A DNA stretch of 64,000 nt. Source: Algoriphagus boritolerans DSM 17298 = JCM 18970 (GTDB lineage: Bacteria > Bacteroidota > Bacteroidia > Cytophagales > Cyclobacteriaceae). Shown in pieces: positions 8,698 to 15,176 of this stretch. The stretch lies in NCBI RefSeq assembly GCF_900108085.1, contig NZ_FNVR01000005.1, positions 1 through 64,000 of the forward strand, given 5' to 3'. Both the position numbers and the translations under genes were made by a program. Numbering within the stretch: the first letter of the stretch is position 1; each line of letters opens with the position of its first letter. Below the pieces are notes generated by a model. It saw only the letters and a list, made by a program, of their open reading frames with translations, was not told the DNA's origin and did not search any database.

Positions 8698-10029
8698 TTA
8701 CTCAGTTGCTGGTTGAGCTGATTTTGGCAAATAATAAAGTACAACTCGACCTTCAAGATCCATATACTCTTTGGCCACACGCTGAATATCCGCCTTGGTG
8801 ACTTTGGAGTAAGCATCCATCACTTGATTGATGTAGTTGGTATTTCCGTAGATTACTTTAGCTTCAGCCAGATTGTTGGCAATTCCCGCAATCGTAGAGT
8901 TTCCGCTCACAATTTTATTTTCCATGATATTTTTGAGCTTTTCAAATTCCTCATCACTGATTCCCTGATCCTGCACCTGCTTGATCAGCCGGTCCACTTC
9001 AGCTTCCAGATCCTTAGGTTCTACGCCCATATTGGTGATTCCATACATCAGGAATACCCCGCCGTCTTCCAGTTCCAAAGGAATCGCTGCAATGACCAAT
9101 GCTTTTTGTTGCTTATCCACCAATTCTTTGGTCATCAGGGACGAGTTTCCTCCAGTTAGATAGGTAGAAAGCATGGAAAGTGCATACGAATCCGGATGAT
9201 TTCTAGGAGGAAGGTTGTAGGCTTGGATTACAGCAGGGATCTGAATGTTGTCATAAACAATATCCCGTATTTCAGCTGTTTTCTTAGGCTCAACTACATT
9301 AGGTCTGTAGATTTCTTTAGCTCCTTTCGGAATTTCCGAGAAATAATTTCTCACCAATTTCTCGGTAGTCTCATAATCGATGTCACCTGCGATGGTTAAT
9401 GTCGCATTGTTTGGCACATAGAAATCCTTGTAAAACTGCTGGAATTCTTCAATCGTGGCCGCATTCAGGTGATCCATCGAACCGATCGGAGCCCACTTGT
9501 AGGGATGGACTTGGTAAGCTCGCACCAAGGTCTCAGGAAGAATGGTACCGTAAGGCTGATTTTCATACCGCTGACGCCGCTCCTCTTTTACCACTTCACG
9601 TTGCGTTTCTACACCGGTGATATCCACTTTGGAATGCAGCATTCGCTCACTTTCCATGTAGAGCGCCAGCTCCAATTCATTGGAGGGAAGTAACTCATAA
9701 TAATAAGTGATGTCGTTGGAAGTGTAAGCATTCAGTGTTCCTCCACGGCTTTGGATGATGTTCATGTATTGACCTCTGTCAATATTTTCCGAACCTTCAA
9801 ACATCAAATGCTCAAAAAAGTGAGCAAAACCGGTACGCTCTGGATTTTCATTTTTGGAGCCTACATGATACAATACCGAAGTCACCACAATGGGTGTCGT
9901 ATTGTCCCGATGCATGATCACATGCAGTCCGTTGTCCAAGGTGAATTCCTTGAATTCGATCTTTTTTTGGGCCAAAACCGGAATGCTGAGCATCCCCAGA
10001 ATTAGGCCTAAAGCAGTAAATTTTCTCAT
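8698..10029 (-). CDS. M16 family zinc peptidase, catalytic subunit
   Basis: 443 residues with a signal peptide (about 1-20, MRKFTALGLILGMLSIPVLA). The inverted zinc motif HxxEH is intact as HFFEH in TGFAHFFEHLMFEGS (about residues 66-80), with the distal Glu in EVVKEERRQRYENQPYG. The C-terminal half holds the usual TGGNSSLMTKELVDKQQ region. It probably degrades peptides in the periplasm together with the non-catalytic M16 protein encoded next. It heads a three-gene cluster with the M16-like protein and the small paralogous secreted protein. Confidence 0.93.
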   Translation of the reverse strand: MRKFTALGLILGMLSIPVLAQKKIEFKEFTLDNGLHVIMHRDNTTPIVVTSVLYHVGSKNENPERTGFAHFFEHLMFEGSENIDRGQYMNIIQSRGGTLNAYTSNDITYYYELLPSNELELALYMESERMLHSKVDITGVETQREVVKEERRQRYENQPYGTILPETLVRAYQVHPYKWAPIGSMDHLNAATIEEFQQFYKDFYVPNNATLTIAGDIDYETTEKLVRNYFSEIPKGAKEIYRPNVVEPKKTAEIRDIVYDNIQIPAVIQAYNLPPRNHPDSYALSMLSTYLTGGNSSLMTKELVDKQQKALVIAAIPLELEDGGVFLMYGITNMGVEPKDLEAEVDRLIKQVQDQGISDEEFEKLKNIMENKIVSGNSTIAGIANNLAEAKVIYGNTNYINQVMDAYSKVTKADIQRVAKEYMDLEGRVVLYYLPKSAQPATE

Positions 10030-10180
10030 GGTAAAAAGATTGGTTTAGTATTCAATTAAGAATTTGGGCGGAAATTAGAGTGTTTTATTTCAAATAAGAA
10101 ATTAGCCTCTCATCAAATTAAACTCAAAAAGACAGGTGAAAGGTTTGAAAAATCCACCATTGCAGGAAAAAGTAGATAAA

Positions 10181-10211
10181 CGCGGTCCAAAAATTGAATT
10201 CTTGGACAGCG
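10181..10211 (-). terminator. Imperfect intrinsic terminator after the kinase gene
   Basis: Inverted repeat CGC-x-GTCCAA / TTGGAC-x-GCG lies directly after the kinase stop codon. The minus-strand tail is T-rich but interrupted, so its strength is uncertain. Confidence 0.5.
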
Positions 10212-10221
10212 TTAAATTTTC

Positions 10222-11217
10222 TTAAGGATTCAGTTTTGCCAGGATTTCTTTGGCTTCATGCCACTTTAGTCTGGGCCCAAACTGGCTCACAATTCTGGAA
10301 CTGGCCATGGAGGCTAACTTCCCGCTGGATGCATAAGAGTGCCCGTTTGTGATTCCATATAGAAATGCTCCGGCAAACATATCTCCGGCACCGTTGCTGT
10401 CGATCGCGGTCGTCTTATAGGGCTCGATATCGATAAAGGTGTCTCCGTCAAAGATCATTGCGCCATTTTTTCCCTGAGTAATTACAAAGTGTTTCGCCAC
10501 CTTTTTGAGTTCTTCCCGAGCTTCGGTAAGATTATCTTTTCCCGTGAAAAGCATAGCTTCTTCTTCATTGGCAAAAAGCAGATCCACACTTGCACCGATC
10601 ACTTCATCAAATGGCTCCCGGAAATACTTTACCATTGCAGGATCCGAAAAAGTCAATGCCACTTTTACCCCGTTTTCCTCGGCAATCTTTTTGGCATGTT
10701 TCATGGCAGCTTTTCCGTTTTCAGAAGTAATCAGATAGCCTTCGATAAATAGGTATTTGGAGTCTTTGATCGCGGATTCGTTGAGGTCATTTACAGAGAA
10801 ATTCTGCGTGATTCCGAGAAAGGTATTCATCGTCCGCTCGGAATCTTCCGTGACCATCACCAAACATTTACCTGTCACGCCATCTTCTAGTTTCTCAGGA
10901 CTCAAGCCAATCGATACTCCGGAATCATTCAAATCCTTCAGATAGAAATGCCCCAATTCGTCATTGGCCACGCGAAAGCAGTAATAGGATTTTCCGCCAA
11001 ACTGACTGACGGCAACCACCGAATTGGCCGCAGAACCCCCGGCTTGCTTTTTGGCCTCTTCCGTATTGATCACCTGCATCAGGGAATTTTGACGTTCTTC
11101 ATCCACCAGAGTCATCAGACCTTTTTCGACTTTATTATCCAGAAAAAACTGATCTTTTACTTTAAACTCAATATCTACCAGGGCATTTCCAATGCCGGTC
11201 ACATCGTATTTTTTCAT
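10222..11217 (-). CDS. PfkB family carbohydrate kinase, probably adenosine kinase
   Basis: 331 residues. The ribokinase/PfkB fold is shown by GGSAANSVVAVSQFGGKSYY near residue 60 and the C-terminal signature DSNGAGDMFAGAFLYG (about residues 268-283), whose Asp is the catalytic base and whose Gly-Ala-Gly forms the anion hole. The opening DVTGIGNALVDIEFKV and overall pattern are those of the Bacteroidota proteins usually called adenosine kinase, which phosphorylate adenosine to AMP; substrate cannot be proven from sequence. Transcribed alone, with an 8-bp repeat array just upstream of its start. Confidence 0.88.
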   Translation of the reverse strand: MKKYDVTGIGNALVDIEFKVKDQFFLDNKVEKGLMTLVDEERQNSLMQVINTEEAKKQAGGSAANSVVAVSQFGGKSYYCFRVANDELGHFYLKDLNDSGVSIGLSPEKLEDGVTGKCLVMVTEDSERTMNTFLGITQNFSVNDLNESAIKDSKYLFIEGYLITSENGKAAMKHAKKIAEENGVKVALTFSDPAMVKYFREPFDEVIGASVDLLFANEEEAMLFTGKDNLTEAREELKKVAKHFVITQGKNGAMIFDGDTFIDIEPYKTTAIDSNGAGDMFAGAFLYGITNGHSYASSGKLASMASSRIVSQFGPRLKWHEAKEILAKLNP

Positions 11218-11227
11218 TTTTTAAATA

Positions 11228-11297
11228 GTTGGAAAGTTGTAAAGTTAAAAGGTTGTAAAGTTGGGATTACTTCAGCATTCGATATTCGACATTGAAA
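11228..11297. repeat. 8-bp repeat array (copy A) followed by a short 7-bp array
   Basis: 11228-11266 holds five units of GTTGKAAR (GTTGGAAA, GTTGTAAA, GTTAAAAG, GTTGTAAA, GTTGGGA). 11277-11297 holds three 7-bp units of the ATTCGAT type. It lies between two minus-strand genes. Confidence 0.75.
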
Positions 11298-11345
11298 CCC
11301 GTTGACCTCCCTACCAAGAGTAAGGATTGAGGTCTAAAAACACCT

Positions 11346-11370
11346 CGTAAATCGTATTTCGTAACTCGTA
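11346..11370. repeat. 7-bp repeat array (copy A, distal part)
   Basis: Units CGTAAAT, CGTATTT, CGTAACT, CGTA follow each other without gaps, ending one base before the stop codon of the GNAT-like gene. The same heptamer follows the other octamer arrays. Confidence 0.7.
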
Positions 11371-11371
11371 C

Positions 11372-12535
11372 TTAATCAAATATCGGGTGTCTTTCAAACG
11401 GTTTTTCCCGATCAAAGAGATACCGGTACGTATGATGCGTCTTGTAGATCGTAGCCAACAGCTGCTCACAAACCCGCATCATTTTGGGATTGAAGTCCCC
11501 GATCCAGTTCATCTCGATGGTTTTGTATGGGAAAGAGGACTTGCCACTCATCTTATCGTAACTGATGATCATGGCGCTTTCCACACCTTTTCCCTGGTGC
11601 TCCGGCACTACGCCAAAGACTAAGCCAAGCATTTTATTGGGAGGGAAAAAGGTCTTGTACCACAGAAATTTCAGCTTCCCAATCAGGTCCATTTTCCCAT
11701 TCACATGCTTGAAGATCTGATTGATCTCAGGAATCTGGATGAAAAAGCCCACCGGTTCGCCTTTATGAAACGCAAAGTAGATCAACCTCGGATCGATGAT
11801 CGGCTTCATCTTGCCAAACATGAGCTGAGCTTCTTTCAGCGAGATCGATTTTCCCATGTGACGAGCCCAGGCTTTGTTGTAAACCGTCATGAAATATTCC
11901 GGCGCTTTTTCCTGAAGTTCTTTCCCCTTGATATACCGGAAAGAATAATCCGGATTCGCCATGATAGTGTTGGCTCGGTGGATCATTTTCTCGTCAAACC
12001 CGAGATCCTGCACCGGACGCATGTACGTGTATTGCTTGAAATAAAGCTGAAAGCCATAATCTTCAAAGAACTTTTGGTAGTATGGGAAATTCCAAGGCAT
12101 ATTGTAGTTCGGCTCGGAGAACCCATCTACCAACAATCCCCACCACTTATCACGCTCGCCAAAGTTAATTGGTCCATCCATCGCTTCCATGCCTTCGCTT
12201 TGAAGCCAGGCTTTTGCGGTATCCAAAAGCAGAAAAGCCGCCTCCTGATTGTCGATGCATTCGAAGAAACCAACACCACCCGTTGGCTGTTTTTCCTTCA
12301 TCTTGGGATTGACAAAAGCCGCAACCCTGCCGATAGTCTGCCCTTTATCGTCCTGAAGCAACCAGCGCCTTGCTTTAGCCCCATTTCGGAAAAGCTTATT
12401 GGTCTCGGGATGAAAAAGTCCCTCGATGTCCTTATCAAGCGGACGAATCCAGTTTTTTTCATTCTTGTAAAGCCTCACCGCCATTTCGATAAATTCTTTC
12501 TGATGGGCAGGAGTGGTGACTTCGATCAGCTTCAT
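11372..12535 (-). CDS. GNAT-like N-acetyltransferase superfamily protein
   Basis: 387 residues, soluble. An N-terminal half resembles an acyl-CoA N-acyltransferase fold (GRVAAFVNPKMKEKQ, GGVGFFECIDNQEAAFLLLDTAKAWL), followed by a DGPINFGERDKWWGLLVDGF block and a second GNAT-like half (YFAFHKGEPVGFFIQIPE; VFGVVPEHQGKGVESAMI, which has the acetyl-CoA loop Q-x-K-G-x-G/E pattern). Similar large proteins are common in Bacteroidota, often annotated only as hypothetical or N-acetyltransferase. Substrate is unknown. Transcribed on its own on the minus strand; it lies downstream of the small membrane protein after 93 bp. Confidence 0.75.
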   Translation of the reverse strand: MKLIEVTTPAHQKEFIEMAVRLYKNEKNWIRPLDKDIEGLFHPETNKLFRNGAKARRWLLQDDKGQTIGRVAAFVNPKMKEKQPTGGVGFFECIDNQEAAFLLLDTAKAWLQSEGMEAMDGPINFGERDKWWGLLVDGFSEPNYNMPWNFPYYQKFFEDYGFQLYFKQYTYMRPVQDLGFDEKMIHRANTIMANPDYSFRYIKGKELQEKAPEYFMTVYNKAWARHMGKSISLKEAQLMFGKMKPIIDPRLIYFAFHKGEPVGFFIQIPEINQIFKHVNGKMDLIGKLKFLWYKTFFPPNKMLGLVFGVVPEHQGKGVESAMIISYDKMSGKSSFPYKTIEMNWIGDFNPKMMRVCEQLLATIYKTHHTYRYLFDREKPFERHPIFD

Positions 12536-12628
12536 TCGGGGGATTTTAGATCGGCTAAATTAGGGGATCGTGGGGAAAGGGCAAAAGACGAGTTTTCCTG
12601 CTTCTCCAAAAGCTTGACTAAATAGAAT

Positions 12629-12844
12629 CTAAAACCAAATCAAAATGACCAATTCTCTCACTACCATAATCAGACCCCATGACATCAATGCATAGATGAA
12701 TGCATTTCTCTGGAATTTGTATAAGAAATTGAATTTGTGAAATCCTACATTATCGGGCTTTATGACCCTTCGATACCGATAATAACCCAAGCCGAAAAGA
12801 ACTAATTCAATTAAGATTTTTAAAAAAACAGAAAGATCATTCAT
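12629..12844 (-). CDS. Small two-span membrane protein, function unknown
   Basis: 71 residues with two hydrophobic segments (about 5-21, VFLKILIELVLFGLGYY, and about 49-69, FIYALMSWGLIMVVRELVILI) joined by a basic loop. I do not recognise the family. A frame extends seven residues further upstream, but the ATG at 12844 overlaps the stop of the broken toxin gene by 8 nt (ATGAATGA), an arrangement that favours coupled translation from that ATG. It may have been co-transcribed with the toxin-antitoxin pair. Confidence 0.55.
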   Translation of the reverse strand: MNDLSVFLKILIELVLFGLGYYRYRRVIKPDNVGFHKFNFLYKFQRNAFIYALMSWGLIMVVRELVILIWF

Positions 12845-13091
12845 AAATATCCTTTCGATATCCAATTACAATAAGCTCAATAGTTAGAATGCTATCCTCT
12901 AATTCATAAATAATTCGGTAATCCAATACTCGAATTCGATAGGCGTCTCTGCCTTTCAACTTTTTATATCCTATAGGTCTTGGATTTTCCGCCAAATTAT
13001 AAATGTCCTCTTTTAAGCTTTAAAAATAAGGTTCTGCAATCTTGGAAAGAGATTTAATCGCAGACTTCTTAATGGCTATTTGGTAAGCCAT
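12837..13091 (-). pseudogene. RelE/ParE-type toxin gene interrupted by an in-frame stop
   Basis: Starting at ATG 13091 the frame reads MAYQIAIKKSAIKSLSKIAE, then PYF and a TAA at codon 24, and continues in the same frame with SLKEDIYNLAENPRP, IGYKKLKGRDAYRIRVLDYR, IIYELEDSILTIELIVIGYR and KDIYE before a natural TGA. The whole is 84 codons, the normal RelE length, with the classic LKG...YRIRVGDYRIIYE block intact except for Leu in place of Gly. A single base change (TCA to TAA would restore Ser) explains the loss. The antitoxin lies 29 bp upstream, the usual antitoxin-toxin order. The product as it stands would be a 23-residue peptide. Confidence 0.85.
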
Positions 13092-13120
13092 TATATTTCT
13101 TTTCGGAGAATTTCGATCAT

Positions 13121-13300
13121 TTAAAAAGCCTCGTCAATAGGAAGGGAGGATTCATCGGAATTCTTGACTTGGTCATAAAGTTTGATATCCTCCAATTCTT
13201 CAAGATGCTCTACCATTGCCTCAAATTCTTCGATTGACAAAACCACAGAAAGTTTTTTTCCTCTTTGGTCTGTGATGTATTTAGGATTGATTGTCAGCAT
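13121..13300 (-). CDS. Antitoxin of the RelE-type locus (Phd/YefM-like)
   Basis: 59 residues from MLTINPKYITDQRGKKLSVV. The N-terminal beta-rich part with KYITDQ..KLSVVLSIEEFEAMVEHLEELEDIKLYDQ is the pattern of short antitoxins paired with RelE toxins: a DNA-binding N-terminus and an acidic C-terminal toxin-binding helix (DESSLPIDEAF). An in-frame ATG 15 bp upstream is possible. A 12-bp near-palindrome AGCAATTTTGCT at 13311-13322, ten bases before the start, could be its operator. The gene is intact though its toxin is not. Confidence 0.75.
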   Translation of the reverse strand: MLTINPKYITDQRGKKLSVVLSIEEFEAMVEHLEELEDIKLYDQVKNSDESSLPIDEAF

Positions 13301-13336
13301 GATGAAAGTTAGCAATTTTGCTGTATACTCCTAAAA

Positions 13337-13367
13337 CGAAAAAAGGGAGAATTCAGCTCCCTTTTTT
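13337..13367. terminator. Intrinsic terminator after rimO
   Basis: A 9-bp stem (AAAAGGGAG / CTCCCTTTT) with a 7-nt loop follows the rimO stop codon; the minus-strand product runs into six T. The stem is symmetric, but nothing on the plus strand ends here. Confidence 0.85.
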
Positions 13368-13382
13368 CCCTTTTCTTTTTGT

Positions 13383-14696
13383 TTATTCTTCCACTGTCGC
13401 GTACAAATCAAACTCCGTCGCTTCGAATACCTTGGCTTGCACAAAGTCTCCCACTCGGCAATAAAACTTGGATGCATCGATCAGCACTTCATTGTCCACC
13501 TCGACTGAGTCAAACTCCGTGCGGCCGACGAAGTGACCTCCTTCTTTTTTATCAATCAAAACTTTGAAAGTTTTTCCGATTTTGTCCTGATTTAAGTCGT
13601 AACTGATTTGCTCCTGCACTTCCATCAGGTGATTTGCCCGGTCTTGTTTCTCTTCCTGCGAAAGCAAATCCTCCATTCCAAAAGCATGGGTATTTTCCTC
13701 ATGGGAATAAGTAAACACACCCAACCGCTCAAATTTCATCCGCTCTACAAAATCCACCATCTCTTGAAATTCTTTTTCTCCTTCTCCCGGGTGTCCGGCA
13801 ATCATCGTGGTACGGATTGCAATCTCCGGAATCATCTCCCGGATGCTGTGGATGAGTTCCTCCTGCTTTTCGCGAGTCGTGCCTCGACGCATGGCTTTAA
13901 GCACATCGGTCGAACCGTGTTGCAAAGGAATATCCAAGTACTTGCAGATATTCGGACGCTCTTTCATCACCTCGATCACATCCATCGGGAAGCCCGTCGG
14001 ATAGGCATAGTGCAGGCGAATCCAATCGATTCCTTCTACATCGGAAAGGTTACGAAGAAGTTCGGCAAGGTTTCTTTTTTTATAAATATCCAAGCCGTAA
14101 TAGGTCGAATCCTGTGCAATCAAAATTAATTCTTTGGTTCCGTTGGCAGCTTTGTGCTTCGCTTCTTTCACTAATTCCTCAATCGGTCTGGAGATATGTC
14201 CACCCCGCATCAGCGGAATCGCACAAAAGGAACATGGCCGATCGCAACCCTCGGAAATCTTCATGTAGGCGTAGTGTGCCGAGTGAGTTAACAATCTCTC
14301 ACCCACCAACTCATGCTTGTAATCTGCTTTGAATTTTTTCAGAATCGCAGGCAAATCGCGAGTTCCAAAAAATGCATCCACTTGCGGGATTTCTTTTTCC
14401 AAATCGTCCTTATAGCGCTGAGAAAGACAGCCGGTCACATACACCTTGTCCACCAAGCCTTGCTCTTTGGCATCTACATATTGGAGGATGGTATCGATGG
14501 ACTCCTGCTTGGCATTGTCGATGAATCCGCAGGTATTGATAATGATGATGTTGTTGTCATCGGAGTTGGACTCGTGGCTGGCGTTGATGCCGTTACCTCT
14601 GAGTTGGGTCAGCAGGACTTCGGAATCCACCAGGTTTTTGGAGCAACCCATGGTGATGATATTGACTTTGTCTTTCTTTAATGTTCTCGCTTTCAC
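13383..14696 (-). CDS. rimO: Ribosomal protein S12 methylthiotransferase RimO
   Basis: 437 residues. RimO adds a methylthio group to an Asp of ribosomal protein S12. Domains in order: N-terminal UPF0004 (NIITMGCSKNLVDSEVL, with cluster-binding Cys residues, plus NTCGFI and GCLSQRY), radical SAM core with CDRPCSFCAIP (CxxxCxxC, about residues 145-155), and a C-terminal TRAM domain. I choose the GTG at 14696 (VKARTLKKDKVNIITMGCSK): the frame stays open to 14771 but that extra part reads through an 8-bp repeat array and has no counterpart in RimO proteins. A terminator follows. Confidence 0.93.
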   Translation of the reverse strand: MKARTLKKDKVNIITMGCSKNLVDSEVLLTQLRGNGINASHESNSDDNNIIIINTCGFIDNAKQESIDTILQYVDAKEQGLVDKVYVTGCLSQRYKDDLEKEIPQVDAFFGTRDLPAILKKFKADYKHELVGERLLTHSAHYAYMKISEGCDRPCSFCAIPLMRGGHISRPIEELVKEAKHKAANGTKELILIAQDSTYYGLDIYKKRNLAELLRNLSDVEGIDWIRLHYAYPTGFPMDVIEVMKERPNICKYLDIPLQHGSTDVLKAMRRGTTREKQEELIHSIREMIPEIAIRTTMIAGHPGEGEKEFQEMVDFVERMKFERLGVFTYSHEENTHAFGMEDLLSQEEKQDRANHLMEVQEQISYDLNQDKIGKTFKVLIDKKEGGHFVGRTEFDSVEVDNEVLIDASKFYCRVGDFVQAKVFEATEFDLYATVEE

Positions 14697-14739
14697 AGAA
14701 TTCGCTTCGATTTGGGAGGGCAAAGGTAGGTAAAAATGG

Positions 14740-14819
14740 GTTGGAAAGTTAAGAAAGTTGGAAAGTTGCAAGGTTGGTTACAGCAACTTTACAACTTTTG
14801 AACTCTACCACTTTACAAG
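14740..14819. repeat. 8-bp repeat array (copy B), head-to-head
   Basis: 14740-14779 has five GTTGKAAR-type units, one of 9 bp. 14784-14819 has the same motif in the opposite orientation (AACTTTAC, AACTTTTG, ...). The two halves can pair into a long imperfect hairpin. Confidence 0.7.
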
Positions 14820-14936
14820 TCCTCAGTTAACACTTTGATAAAACAAGCTTAACGCAAGATGTCGTACTCAGAGAAAAGCTTTGCTTAATTTCGCAGCGTA
14901 CAGCAAATACTTTTTAACTCCTTGCATTTATTTTTT

Positions 14937-14956
14937 GCCTCGACGAAAGTCGGGGC
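14937..14956. repeat. Hairpin with GAAA tetraloop
   Basis: GCCTCGAC-GAAA-GTCGGGGC forms an 8-bp stem with one G-T wobble closed by a GNRA loop. It resembles the CCCGAT/ATCGGG hairpin at 295-312 and may be a dispersed palindromic element. Confidence 0.6.
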
Positions 14957-14980
14957 ACTTTTGCAAGGGAGGTCCAATGT

Positions 14981-15001
14981 GATGCTGAGCGAAGTCGAAG
15001 C
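14981..15001. repeat. Dispersed repeat GCTGAGCGAAGTCGAAGC
   Basis: This short, partly self-complementary sequence (GCTGAGCGAAGTCGAAGC) is a motif I know to recur in intergenic DNA of many bacteria. Only one copy is seen in this window, so its repeat status here rests on general knowledge. Confidence 0.5.
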
Positions 15002-15176
15002 CTCGGATTTCGGATTTTCTCAAAAACCAGTTGAGCAAATTTAAATCAGCGTCTATCTGCATCCTTTTCTGCGATAATCAGCGGGAAACCTTAATAGTTA
15101 ACCTTTTTTCTTCCGTACCAAAAAACCTTTGCCGATTTCGGGGCTTAGAGTACCTTAGACTCCCAAATCGAATCGT

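Larger units (their letters stand above)
14697..15176. other. Repeat-rich intergenic region between rimO and the E1 gene
   Basis: This divergent 480-bp gap holds a head-to-head 8-bp repeat array, a GAAA-loop hairpin, the widespread GCTGAGCGAAGTCGAAG repeat and a 7-bp doublet (CGGATTT twice, 15004-15017). I see no convincing promoter with both elements and no believable gene. Confidence 0.7.

Noticed and set aside
11705..12625. 306-codon plus-strand frame opposite the GNAT-like gene
   Set aside because: Antisense to a conserved gene, no recognisable domain; it also runs on into intergenic sequence.
14697..14771. rimO start extended to 14771
   Set aside because: The extension reads through an 8-bp repeat array; GTG 14696 gives the normal RimO length.
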